The notes under the pieces were generated by a model that saw only the letters and a program-made list of their open reading frames with translations, was not told the origin of the DNA and searched no databases. DNA of 64,000 nt from Flavobacteriaceae bacterium (GTDB taxonomy: Bacteria; Bacteroidota; Bacteroidia; Flavobacteriales; Flavobacteriaceae), in NCBI GenBank assembly GCA_002702895.1, contig PACX01000005.1, positions 1 to 64,000 of the forward strand, written 5' to 3'. The translations under genes were made by a program, and so were the position numbers. This document shows positions 9,856-18,525 of this stretch, in pieces; position 1 is the stretch's first letter; every line of letters starts with the position of its first letter.

Positions 9856-10707
9856 ATGAAACTGATTGTTGATAGTGGGTCTACAAAAACTGATTGGATA
9901 TCAATTAATGATAATGGAGAAACATTATTTAAAACCCAAACATTAGGTTTAAATCCACAGGTTCTTTCTGAACATATTTTGGAAGAAAGGATAATAAATA
10001 ATTATGAGATTTATCAATCAAGAAAAGATGTTTCAGATATATATTTCTATGGTGCTGGGTGCGGAACAGAACCTCCAAAAACATTAATAAAAAAAGTATT
10101 CTCTCCAATATTTAAAAATGCAAATTTTATAATTAAAGAAGATACTTATGCTGCTGTTTATGCTTGCTGCAAACCTAATGAAAAAGCAATAGTATCCATT
10201 CTTGGAACCGGTTCTAATTGTAGTTATTTTGACGGAAAAAATATTCATCAAAAAGTTACCTCTCTTGGTTATATTTTAATGGATGATGCTAGTGGAAATT
10301 ATTTTGGAAGACAACTTTTGAGAGATTATTATTTTAATCATATGCCTAAGGAATTACAATTTATGTTTAAAAATGAATTTAATCTTGAGGCAGAGTTAAT
10401 AAAAGACCATTTGTATAAAAAACCAAATCCAAATACTTATTTGGCAAAATTCGCAAAATTTTTAGTTGAAAATAAAGATTTAAAATATTCAAAAGATTTA
10501 ATTAAAAAAGGCTTTAATCTTTTTATTAATAATCAAATTCTTCAATTTGAAAATTCATCTGAAATTCCTTTGCATTTTGTTGGTTCAATAGGTTTTCATT
10601 TAAAAGAAGATCTAAGATCTTCTCTTAAAAATAATGGATTAACTTGTGGAAATATTCTTAAAAAACCAATAGATGGATTGGTTGCGTTCCACAAAAATTA
10701 CCTTTAA
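9856..10707 (+). CDS. N-acetylglucosamine kinase-like protein (BadF/BadG/BcrA/BcrD ATPase family)
   Basis: A 283-residue ASKHA-fold sugar kinase. The N-terminal phosphate-1 loop VDSGSTKTDWI, the adenosine or phosphate-2 loop SILGTGSNCSYFDG (about residues 115-128), and GYILMDDASGNYFGRQLL (about 138-155) are characteristic of Bacteroidota GlcNAc-kinase homologues. It starts 8 bases after gap and probably shares its transcript. Likely substrate is GlcNAc or a related amino sugar from wall recycling, feeding into glycolysis through the neighbouring enzymes; the substrate is inferred, not shown. Its 3' end overlaps ridA by 4 bases on the opposite strand. Confidence 0.8.
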   Translation: MKLIVDSGSTKTDWISINDNGETLFKTQTLGLNPQVLSEHILEERIINNYEIYQSRKDVSDIYFYGAGCGTEPPKTLIKKVFSPIFKNANFIIKEDTYAAVYACCKPNEKAIVSILGTGSNCSYFDGKNIHQKVTSLGYILMDDASGNYFGRQLLRDYYFNHMPKELQFMFKNEFNLEAELIKDHLYKKPNPNTYLAKFAKFLVENKDLKYSKDLIKKGFNLFINNQILQFENSSEIPLHFVGSIGFHLKEDLRSSLKNNGLTCGNILKKPIDGLVAFHKNYL

Positions 10708-11090
10708 TTCATTTTTTTTGCAATTACTGATATTTCTACTTTTGCTCCTAACGGTAATTCAGATACTCCCACAGTTTCTCTTGCTGGTGCTGTTTTTTTA
10801 TTAAAAAATTTACCATAGGTTTTATTGATCCTGTCAAAGCTTTTCATGTCTGTTGTAAAAATTGTTGATTTAATAATATTTTTGAAGTTTAAACCAACTT
10901 CATCAAGAATTGATTTAATATTATCCATTATTTTTTCTGTTTCTTCCTCAATTGTCCCTTTTATCAATTGTTTTTTTTTAACATCTATTGCTATTTGTCC
11001 TGACATATATAATGTTTTGTCAACTAAAATTGCTTGATTATAAGGTCCAACAGGATGAGGTGCATTTGAAGTATTTACAACTTTTTTCAT
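10704..11090 (-). CDS. ridA: RidA family protein (reactive enamine/imine deaminase)
   Basis: A 128-residue single-domain protein of the YjgF/YER057c/UK114 family, which hydrolyses reactive 2-aminoacrylate and related enamines produced by PLP enzymes. NAPHPVGPYNQAI near the start, YMSGQIAID, and the C-terminal signature PARETVGVSELPLGAKVEI are typical; the Arg in PAR is the conserved substrate-carboxylate ligand. It lies downstream of lptD on the same strand with about 30 bases between them. It could be co-transcribed. Confidence 0.95.
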   Translation of the reverse strand: MKKVVNTSNAPHPVGPYNQAILVDKTLYMSGQIAIDVKKKQLIKGTIEEETEKIMDNIKSILDEVGLNFKNIIKSTIFTTDMKSFDRINKTYGKFFNKKTAPARETVGVSELPLGAKVEISVIAKKMN

Positions 11091-11120
11091 TTTAAATTTA
11101 TTTATTATTTTTTCTTTTTA

Positions 11121-13274
11121 TTATAACCTTTTGTCTGGTAATCTCCTCTTATCATATTTTAAATCCTTTAAAAGATCTGATTTAATTCCTATAAAAAAAT
11201 ACCAAGAAGCTCTCGTACTAAAAGGTACCCAGTTAAAGTTCATTTTCCAGCTATCTAAATCTCTTTCAAATCTTAATTGTGTATATGTGAAACCAGTATT
11301 TTTAAAATCATAACCAGAAGATCCCCCAATTTTCCATTTTCTTGACAATGAAACATTTCCAGAAAACATTAATGAATTGTTAGAAATTTCTTTTTGACCT
11401 TGATTATTATTATAAGTAAGTGAATGAGCAAACCTAATATCCCAAGGCATTTTATTGTTATAAAAAGAAGAATCGGTTATTTCTTCCTCATTATTATTTT
11501 TATCATTTTCATTATCATCAAAAGAACTATCTGCAAAATCATCTACTCTACCAAATAAATCATCAGTTCTTCCTCCACTTCTGCTGTTATCTCTTTCTTT
11601 TGGTTTTTCTTTAGAGTTTTTACTTGTAAAGGTAAATCCCATATTTATATTAGCACTTGTCATCCTAAATCCTCCATCATGAAACTTATTGATTCTTCTT
11701 CCTTTATCATTTATTGCATAAGGATCAAAAGTTGCTCCTACATTAATATTTAATTTGTCTTCAAATAGAGTCATTCCAGAAGTCATTCTGACAGGACTCC
11801 AATTTAATGAATCAGCTGCAATATTATAGCTAGTATTAAAATTTAAATTATTCAATAATTTTATTTTTTTTGGCTCAATTGCTGTACTATCTTTATCTGT
11901 TACTTTTGCCTCCAAAACATTATTAATTGAGATTCCAATACTACTAGAAAAGTTATTACCAGGGACTCCAAAAAAACCACCTTCAAATCTTGAATATTCT
12001 GAGGTGTTGCCATCAGCATCAATAATATATTCATCATAATATTTTTCAAAGCTTGGATTTATACCATAATTTACTGATGGTCTAATGACATGTCTTATTG
12101 TTTGAAACTTTTTACCCTCTTTAAAATTAAAAACACCATATATCGTAGTTCCAATATTTGCACTAAAATTGTATTTATTGAATCTATCAAACCCTTTAAT
12201 TGTGTCTGTTTTACCTATCGTTTGGTTTATAACATCATAATTATTTCTTTTGATAGTTTGTCCTGTCCAAACTTCTTCATAACTTCCTCCAACACTTACA
12301 CTAAGATGCTTTAATACTTTGAAATTCGTGCTAAGAGGAATTGAGTGTTTCATTCCATAGATAGCATCATCAAACATTTCTTTTTTTAAAAATAAAGAAT
12401 CGCTTGTTTCTATTCTGTTTTCTCCTCTCAATGAATATTGAAAATTTATATTTTTAAAGAAACCTTTTTTTTGTCCATTACGTTTTACAAAAGGATAAAT
12501 TCTTTCCATACTTGCATTAAGAGTTGGTAAACTCATATTAACTTTTTTTGTCCTTGTATTTTGTGAATGTGAGGCAGTCAAAGACATATTAACTGAGGGA
12601 TATCCTCTAAATGTTTTAGAATAGGATACAGAAGAATTCATTGTGTTATTTAAAAAGTTTGGGGTATTTAATTGATTAACAGATTCTCTAAAATAGTTGC
12701 TACTTCCTAAATTAACAGAAGCTGAAAATCTGCTATTAGGATTTGATTTAGAATCCTGACTATGAGACCATCTAAAATTATAAATATTACTTTTAGAATA
12801 TCCAGCTAATCCTCTTTCTCCATTTATAAGATTTTCAAACCTAATACTCAGAGAACCATTATATCTATATCTTTTTCTATAATTTGATTCATTTCTAAAG
12901 CCATAACTACCATTAGTATAGTAATCTCCAAGCAAAGTAATATCAAAATAATCGTTGAAAGCAAAATAATATCCTCCATTTTGAAAAAAGTAACCTCTTT
13001 GGTTATTTTGACCAATACTTGGAAAAATAAAACCTGTTTTTCTATTTTCTGTTAAAGGAAAGTAAGCAAATGGTAAAAAAATTGGAGTTGGAACGTCTTC
13101 AATATATAGATTACTTAATCCAGCAATAATTTTATTTTTTGGAATAAATTTTCCTTTTCTTACCCTTATATAATACTCAGGATCTTCAACATTTTTAGAT
13201 GTTGTAACTTTTGCATCTTTAATAAAATAAACAGAATCATTTTCTTTTTTTGTTGCTAGAGCAGTAACATTCAT
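11121..13274 (-). CDS. lptD: LptD-like LPS assembly outer-membrane protein, C-terminal fragment (frameshifted gene)
   Basis: This is the beta-barrel part of the Bacteroidota LptD homologue, which inserts lipopolysaccharide into the outer membrane. It shows many alternating beta-strands, and the segment DVPTPIFLPFAYFPLTE followed by GYFFQNGGYYFAFNDYFDITLLGDYYTNGSYG is typical for the family. The frame continues upstream of 13274 without a stop to about 13448 and encodes NEVTAGRIKDSTGQLTQPP and NPDSIRFNFDTKKAIIWNS, which belong to the same protein. The missing N-terminus is in another frame at 13445-13729. Restoring one T near 13445-13450 would give a continuous protein of about 869 residues. 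Confidence 0.9.
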   Translation of the reverse strand: MNVTALATKKENDSVYFIKDAKVTTSKNVEDPEYYIRVRKGKFIPKNKIIAGLSNLYIEDVPTPIFLPFAYFPLTENRKTGFIFPSIGQNNQRGYFFQNGGYYFAFNDYFDITLLGDYYTNGSYGFRNESNYRKRYRYNGSLSIRFENLINGERGLAGYSKSNIYNFRWSHSQDSKSNPNSRFSASVNLGSSNYFRESVNQLNTPNFLNNTMNSSVSYSKTFRGYPSVNMSLTASHSQNTRTKKVNMSLPTLNASMERIYPFVKRNGQKKGFFKNINFQYSLRGENRIETSDSLFLKKEMFDDAIYGMKHSIPLSTNFKVLKHLSVSVGGSYEEVWTGQTIKRNNYDVINQTIGKTDTIKGFDRFNKYNFSANIGTTIYGVFNFKEGKKFQTIRHVIRPSVNYGINPSFEKYYDEYIIDADGNTSEYSRFEGGFFGVPGNNFSSSIGISINNVLEAKVTDKDSTAIEPKKIKLLNNLNFNTSYNIAADSLNWSPVRMTSGMTLFEDKLNINVGATFDPYAINDKGRRINKFHDGGFRMTSANINMGFTFTSKNSKEKPKERDNSRSGGRTDDLFGRVDDFADSSFDDNENDKNNNEEEITDSSFYNNKMPWDIRFAHSLTYNNNQGQKEISNNSLMFSGNVSLSRKWKIGGSSGYDFKNTGFTYTQLRFERDLDSWKMNFNWVPFSTRASWYFFIGIKSDLLKDLKYDKRRLPDKRL

Positions 13275-13444
13275 TCCATTTTGTTCACTTTTTGAATTCC
13301 AAATTATAGCTTTTTTAGTATCAAAGTTGAATCTTATTGAATCAGGATTTACTTCATTTCCAGCTTGTTTAAAGAATGGAGGTTGAGTTAATTGCCCTGT
13401 TGAATCTTTTATTCTTCCTGCTGTAACTTCATTATTATTATAGT

Positions 13445-13729
13445 CTAATAAATTATACCAGATTTAAGTTCAGTATCTAAATAATATAATTCAGCTTGGT
13501 CATATAAATATAATTTACCCTCTGTTTTATCAATTTTCATATATCCCTTCGCATTTCTTTTGATTTTTCCAAGTAAAAGACCTTTTTTAGTTATAGTATC
13601 ATTTTGAATAATAGAATCATTTTCCTTAATATCTTGTGAATAATTTATTTTTATCCCAAAAAATATTACATAAATAAAAATTAATTTAACTAAGTGAAAA
13701 TTATATGATTTTTTTGTTTGCAAGAACAA
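13445..13729 (-). CDS. lptD: N-terminal fragment of the frameshifted lptD gene
   Basis: The 94 residues comprise a hydrophobic signal-like segment (LVKLIFIYVIFFGIKINYSQ) and the beginning of the OstA/LptA-like periplasmic domain, with EGKLYLYDQAELYYLDTELKSGIIY. It ends at a TAG, whereas the next expected residues (LDYNNNEVTAGRI) are encoded one frame over. The join is at the bases read on the minus strand as TTTATTAGAC; TTTATTTAGAC would keep the frame. LptD is normally essential in LPS-producing bacteria, so a sequencing or assembly error is the simplest explanation; a real null allele is possible. Confidence 0.8.
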   Translation of the reverse strand: MFLQTKKSYNFHLVKLIFIYVIFFGIKINYSQDIKENDSIIQNDTITKKGLLLGKIKRNAKGYMKIDKTEGKLYLYDQAELYYLDTELKSGIIY

Positions 13730-13774
13730 TAATATTAAGAAGTAAAATTACATTTATTTTAAAGATAATTTTAT

Positions 13775-14863
13775 ATGTATACTAACCTTAACCTTCTTTT
13801 AAGAAAAATTTCTTTTTTAATTATACTATTTTGTTCCAATCTTTTTTTTTCTCAATATAACAATGATGTCTTTACTGTAGTAATTGATGCAGGACATGGA
13901 GGAAAAGATCCTGGAAATAGAGGAAATGGTTATTTTGAAAAAAACATAGTTCTTAATATTGCGTTAGGGATAGGAGAAAGGTTAGAAAAGAATAAAAATT
14001 TTAAAATTATTTATACTCGAAAGAGTGATAAATTTGTTAATTTATTTCAAAGAGCTAAAATAGCAAATGATGCTAATGCTGATTTATTCATTTCTATTCA
14101 TTGTGATGCTCATAGTTCAAATGCTTATGGAGCAGGAACTTTTGTATTAGGTTTGCATGCAAATGAAAGAAATTTTCAAATAGCAAAAAAAGAAAATTCT
14201 GTTATTTTTTTAGAAGAAAATTATACTCAAAAGTATGATGGTTTTGATCCTGAAAACCCTGAATCAGTCATAAGTTTGGTCTTGATGCAAGAAGAATATC
14301 TAGATCAAAGTATTAATGCAGCAAATTTTATTCAGGATTCTTTTGTAAAAAATCTAAAAAGAAAAAATAGAACTGTAAAACAGGCAGGATTTATAGTTCT
14401 TAAATATACATATATGCCAAGTGTTCTTATAGAAACAGGCTTTTTAACCAATAAAAATGAAGGAAAATATTTAAACTCAAAAAGGGGTCAAAATGAAATG
14501 TCAAAAAGTATTGCAGATGCAATTATAGATTATAAAAAAAGTATATTAAATACATCAATAGAACCATATCAAAATTATATTGTTGAAGATGATCCAAATA
14601 ATACCTTTTTAAAGATTCAAATTGCTTCTGGATCTAAATTTCTTCCTCTAAAATCTTATAATTTTAAAGGTTTATTTCAGTTAAGTTATAGTAAAATTGG
14701 AAAAAATTATAAATATTATTATGAAAATACAAACAATTATGAAAAGGCAAAAGAATTTTTGTTAAAAGCAAAAAAGGTAGGGTTTAAAGATGCAATTATA
14801 GTCCCTTTTAATAATGGTAAAAGAATTTCCTTAGATGATTTTTTTACAATAAACCCTAATTAA
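13775..14863 (+). CDS. N-acetylmuramoyl-L-alanine amidase (Amidase_3) with SPOR-like C-terminus
   Basis: A zinc amidase that cleaves the bond between MurNAc and the peptide stem of peptidoglycan, likely during cell separation. A signal peptide (about residues 1-26, ending LFFSQ) directs export. Zinc ligands H41 (DAGHGG), E55 (YFEKN) and H109 (ISIHCDAH) and the catalytic E220 (VLIETGFLTN) are all present. Residues about 270-350 (FLKIQIASGSKFL... AIIVPFNNGKRI) resemble a SPOR-type septal-peptidoglycan binding domain. It is divergent from lptD and 46 bases upstream of the MCE gene, an arrangement I know from flavobacteria. Confidence 0.9.
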   Translation: MYTNLNLLLRKISFLIILFCSNLFFSQYNNDVFTVVIDAGHGGKDPGNRGNGYFEKNIVLNIALGIGERLEKNKNFKIIYTRKSDKFVNLFQRAKIANDANADLFISIHCDAHSSNAYGAGTFVLGLHANERNFQIAKKENSVIFLEENYTQKYDGFDPENPESVISLVLMQEEYLDQSINAANFIQDSFVKNLKRKNRTVKQAGFIVLKYTYMPSVLIETGFLTNKNEGKYLNSKRGQNEMSKSIADAIIDYKKSILNTSIEPYQNYIVEDDPNNTFLKIQIASGSKFLPLKSYNFKGLFQLSYSKIGKNYKYYYENTNNYEKAKEFLLKAKKVGFKDAIIVPFNNGKRISLDDFFTINPN

Positions 14864-14909
14864 TTAACATGAATAAATAATTCATAACTTTGATTAGAAA
14901 AAAAATGTT

Positions 14910-15842
14910 TTGAAAATAAATAATGAAATTAAAACGGGAATTTTAGCTATATTTTCCATTGGTTTATTTGTTTTTGGATTTAGCTATCTAAAATCTAATG
15001 ATATTTTTGTTAGCGATAGAACGTTCTATGCTATATATTCAGATGTTGAAGGTGTTGTTAATGGAACTCCAGTTACTGTAAATGGATTTCCTGTTGGTAG
15101 TATTCAAAAGATATCTTTTTACAATAATAATAATTTATTAATAAAATTTAGAGTAGAAAATAATATTAAGTTTTCAAAAAATAGTTTAGCTCAAATTTAT
15201 GAAACAGGACTCATTGGAGGTAAAGCTCTTGCCATTATTCCAGCCAATGATAATGCAAGATTTGCTGTTACAAATGATACTTTAAAATCTTCAATTGCTC
15301 CTGGTTTAACAGATCTTGTTAACAAAAAAATAACCAATTTACAAGACAAGATTGAGTCTATGATTATGAGTGCAGACTCAGTCCTTCACAAAATAAATAG
15401 AGTTTTTGATGATTCAACAAGGATTAGTCTTAGAAATAGTGTTTCAGGTTTTAATCAAACCATTGAAGATTTAAAGACCACTTCATCATTGATCAAGTCA
15501 ATTATTGAATTAAACAAGTCTGATATTGATATAACACTAAAAAATGTCACAGAAATTTCCAAAGATTTATCTGATTTTTCCTCAAACTTAAATAATTCTG
15601 GTTTTGACCAAACTTTGATTAATTTTAAAAAATCTTCAGAGGATCTTTCTAGTATTTTAAATGAAATAAATAGAGGTGAAGGAACAATAACAAAATTAAT
15701 AAGTAATGATTCATTATTTAATAATTTAAATGATGCATCTAAGTCAATTGATTTATTACTTGAAGATATTAGATTAAATCCAAATAGATACATTCATTTT
15801 TCAATTTTTGGAAGAAAAAACAAAACATATAAATCTCCATAA
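14910..15842 (+). CDS. MlaD family (MCE domain) lipid-transport protein
   Basis: A 310-residue protein with one N-terminal membrane helix (TGILAIFSIGLFVFGFSYL), an MCE domain at about 35-110 (FYAIYSDVEGVVNGTPVTVNGFPVGSI, then YETGLIGGKALAII), and a long helical C-terminal region. MCE proteins form hexameric rings that carry phospholipids between membranes. The start is TTG at 14910 (KINNEIKTG follows). The permease and ATPase expected for an Mla system are not in this window. It is followed by a strong palindrome that may end the transcript. Confidence 0.88.
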   Translation: MKINNEIKTGILAIFSIGLFVFGFSYLKSNDIFVSDRTFYAIYSDVEGVVNGTPVTVNGFPVGSIQKISFYNNNNLLIKFRVENNIKFSKNSLAQIYETGLIGGKALAIIPANDNARFAVTNDTLKSSIAPGLTDLVNKKITNLQDKIESMIMSADSVLHKINRVFDDSTRISLRNSVSGFNQTIEDLKTTSSLIKSIIELNKSDIDITLKNVTEISKDLSDFSSNLNNSGFDQTLINFKKSSEDLSSILNEINRGEGTITKLISNDSLFNNLNDASKSIDLLLEDIRLNPNRYIHFSIFGRKNKTYKSP

Positions 15843-15867
15843 TTAAATTAGAGTATTATTTATTTGC

Positions 15868-15893
15868 AATTTATTATGCGTGCATAATAAATT
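15868..15893 (+). terminator. 12-bp perfect hairpin after the MCE gene
   Basis: AATTTATTATGC (15868-15879) and GCATAATAAATT (15882-15893) are perfectly complementary, separated by GT, and followed by TTTAATATTTTTG. The position just past the MCE stop suggests an intrinsic terminator. Because it is an almost perfect 26-bp palindrome in front of a redox gene cluster, an operator role is an alternative. Confidence 0.5.
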
Positions 15894-15941
15894 TTTAATA
15901 TTTTTGAAATAAATTGTTTAATAAAGTAATGATTTAAAATT

Positions 15942-17273
15942 TTGTCAACTTATATTCCAAATATAATTTTTTCTGGTTTTTTTATCATTTCAATATATTT
16001 TTTTATCAATAATATTAAAAAAATATATAGGAATATTAATTTAGGTATTCCTATTGATAGAAATGATAATAAGAAACAAAGATGGATACAAATGTTTAGA
16101 ATAGCATTTGGTCAATCTAAAATGATAGATAAACCTGTTGTAGGAGTATTGCATTTAGTTGTGTATCTAGGTTTTTTAATAATTAATATTGAATTATTAG
16201 AAATTTTAGTTGATGGTTTTCTAGGTACACATAGAGTTTTTGCACCTTATTTAGGATCTTTTTATAATTTTTTAATAGGCTTTTTTGAAATTTTTGCAAT
16301 TCTTGTTTTAATTTCTGTAATATTCTTTTTGGTAAGAAGAAATATTATTAAAATTAAACGATTTTGGAATGATGAAATGAAGGGATGGCCAAAAAATGAT
16401 GCCAATTTAATCTTATATATAGAAATAGCTTTAATGACTTTATTTTTAACTATGAATGCTTCTGATTTATGGTTACAAACAAATAGTAATAACCCAATAT
16501 ACATTTCAGCAGGTTCTTTTCCAATCAGTCAATTTTTACTTCCCCTATTTGATAATTTTTCAATAAGTTCAGTTATATTAATTGAAAGATCAGCTTGGTG
16601 GCTACATATTATAGGTATTTTTCTTTTTTTAAATTATCTATATTATTCTAAACATCTCCATATTTTATTAGCATTTCCTAATACATATTATGCTAATCTT
16701 GAATCTAAAGGAAAGTTTTCAAATTTGAAATCAGTTACAAATGAGGTTAGAATGATGTTAGATCCTAATGCTGATCCATTTTCTAATCCATCTAACGATC
16801 AAGACATTTCAAAATTTGGAGCATCTGATGTTTTTGATCTTTCTAAAATTCAACTATTAAACTCCTATACTTGTACTGAATGTGGAAGATGCACAAGTGA
16901 ATGTCCTGCTAATCAAACTGGAAAGAAATTGTCTCCAAGAAAAGTTATGATGGATACAAGAGATAGAATTGAAGAAGTAGGAAGAAATATAGATAAAAAT
17001 AAAGGGAAATTTAAACCTGATGGTAAAGAATTGTTGAATAATTATATTAGTTCTGAAGAACTTTGGGCATGTACATCATGTAATGCTTGTGTAGAAGCCT
17101 GTCCTATAGGAATTGATCCATTATCAATTATAATTGATATGAGACGCTATTTAGTTATGGAAAAATCCGCTGCCCCATCTGAGTTAAATAATATGATGAC
17201 TAATATTGAAAATAATGGAGCTCCATGGCCATTTAATCAAATGGATAAGTTAAATTGGAAAAATGAATTATAA
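15942..17273 (+). CDS. Membrane-bound 4Fe-4S ferredoxin-like protein (heterodisulfide reductase-related)
   Basis: About five N-terminal membrane helices (residues 7-25, 65-85, 108-130, 158-172, 220-245) carry His residues (H71, H222, H238, H240) that could hold haem or face a quinone. They are followed by a cytoplasmic domain with two 4Fe-4S motifs: C311, C314, C317, C321-P and C377, C380, C383, C387-P. The CCG-domain protein encoded at 17737 is the expected soluble partner, so the pair resembles an HdrDE- or GlpC-like membrane electron-transfer module. The start is TTG at 15942. Electron donor and acceptor are unknown. Confidence 0.85.
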   Translation: MSTYIPNIIFSGFFIISIYFFINNIKKIYRNINLGIPIDRNDNKKQRWIQMFRIAFGQSKMIDKPVVGVLHLVVYLGFLIINIELLEILVDGFLGTHRVFAPYLGSFYNFLIGFFEIFAILVLISVIFFLVRRNIIKIKRFWNDEMKGWPKNDANLILYIEIALMTLFLTMNASDLWLQTNSNNPIYISAGSFPISQFLLPLFDNFSISSVILIERSAWWLHIIGIFLFLNYLYYSKHLHILLAFPNTYYANLESKGKFSNLKSVTNEVRMMLDPNADPFSNPSNDQDISKFGASDVFDLSKIQLLNSYTCTECGRCTSECPANQTGKKLSPRKVMMDTRDRIEEVGRNIDKNKGKFKPDGKELLNNYISSEELWACTSCNACVEACPIGIDPLSIIIDMRRYLVMEKSAAPSELNNMMTNIENNGAPWPFNQMDKLNWKNEL

Positions 17274-17287
17274 ATTAAATTTTTAAA

Positions 17288-17734
17288 ATGAAAAAAGAAG
17301 AAGTAGAAAAAATTTTAAGTAAAAAAATTAAAGATGGTGAACATATAAGTCCAGTTTTACCTAAAGGAATTAAAAATTATTTGATTGATATTGATGGTAC
17401 AATTTGTGATGATATTCCAAATGAAGAACCAGAAAGAATGCTTACAGCAAAGATTTATCCTGATGCTTTAGTTACACTTAATAAATGGTATGATGAAGGA
17501 CATGTAATTTGTTTCTTTACTTCCAGAACTGAAGATCATCGTAATGTTACTGAACAATGGTTAAACAAACATGGGTTTAAGTACCATAGTATGGTAATGG
17601 GCAAACCAAGAGGGGGAAATTATCATTGGGTAGATAATCACTTAGTAAAGGCTACTAGATACAATGGGAAATTTACAGATTTAATTGATAAAAAAGTTAC
17701 TATTCAAGTTTTTGATGATGGTAAATATGATTAA
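17288..17734 (+). CDS. HAD-like (LNS2-type) phosphatase domain protein
   Basis: This 148-residue protein has the HAD motif I as D34-I-D36-G-T, motif II in FFTSRTEDH with T and S, and a small cap-less fold ending WVDNHLVKATRYNG and VFDDGKYD. The residues required for phosphotransfer at D34 and D36 are present. Related flavobacterial proteins are often labelled phosphoheptose isomerase, which the sequence does not support. It sits between two subunits of a putative Fe-S electron-transfer module, 14 bases after one and 2 bases before the other, so it is very likely co-transcribed; the link to redox chemistry is unexplained. Confidence 0.75.
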   Translation: MKKEEVEKILSKKIKDGEHISPVLPKGIKNYLIDIDGTICDDIPNEEPERMLTAKIYPDALVTLNKWYDEGHVICFFTSRTEDHRNVTEQWLNKHGFKYHSMVMGKPRGGNYHWVDNHLVKATRYNGKFTDLIDKKVTIQVFDDGKYD

Positions 17735-17736
17735 TA

Positions 17737-18525
17737 ATGAATAAAATAGAAATTAATACTTTTTCTGAGCTACTTTCTCAAGGTAAAACTCCTGAAATAC
17801 TTTTCTGGGTTGGTTGTGCAGGTAGTTTTGATGAACGTGCAAAAAAAATAACAAAAGCATTTGCTAATATACTTAATCAAGCAAATGTTTCCTTTGCAGT
17901 TCTTGGATCAGAAGAAGGCTGTACTGGAGACCCCGCTAAAAGAGCTGGAAATGAATTTCTATTTCAAATGCAAGCATTAACTAATATAGAAGTCTTAAAT
18001 GGATATAATATAAAAAAGATTGTAACGGCTTGCCCACACTGTTTTAATACATTAAAAAATGAATATCCTGATTTGGGAGGCCAATATGATGTTATGCATC
18101 ACACTCAGTTTATTAAATCATTATTAAATGATGGGAAGCTCACTGTAAATGGAGGATCATTTAAGGGGAAAAAAATTACATTTCATGATCCTTGTTATTT
18201 AGGGAGAGCAAATAATATTTATGAAACCCCTAGAGAAGTATTAAAAAAACTAGATGCTGAACTTTCAGAAATGAAAAGTTGTAAACAAAAAGGTATGTGT
18301 TGTGGTGCTGGTGGTGCTCAGATGTTTAAAGAATCTGAACCTGGTAACAAAGAGGTTAATATTAAAAGAACAGAAGAAGCATTAGAAACTAAACCTGATA
18401 TAATTGCATCAGGATGCCCTTTTTGTAATACTATGTTAACTGATGGTATTAAAAATAAAAAGAAAGATCAGGAGATAAAAGTTTTAGATATTGCTGAACT
18501 AATTAATCAAGCATCTGATTTATGA
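17737..18525 (+). CDS. CCG-domain (Fe-S)-binding protein, heterodisulfide reductase subunit B/GlpC-like
   Basis: The 262-residue soluble protein has two cysteine-rich CCG domains. The first has C27, C62, C99 and C102 (TACPHC); the second has C153 (DPCYLGR), C182, C188-C189-G (MCCGAGG), C227 and C230 (GCPFC). In Hdr-type proteins these motifs bind an unusual iron-sulfur centre that handles disulfide or two-electron chemistry. It should pair with the membrane Fe-S protein encoded at 15942-17273. Its stop overlaps the next start by 4 bases. Confidence 0.88.
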   Translation: MNKIEINTFSELLSQGKTPEILFWVGCAGSFDERAKKITKAFANILNQANVSFAVLGSEEGCTGDPAKRAGNEFLFQMQALTNIEVLNGYNIKKIVTACPHCFNTLKNEYPDLGGQYDVMHHTQFIKSLLNDGKLTVNGGSFKGKKITFHDPCYLGRANNIYETPREVLKKLDAELSEMKSCKQKGMCCGAGGAQMFKESEPGNKEVNIKRTEEALETKPDIIASGCPFCNTMLTDGIKNKKKDQEIKVLDIAELINQASDL

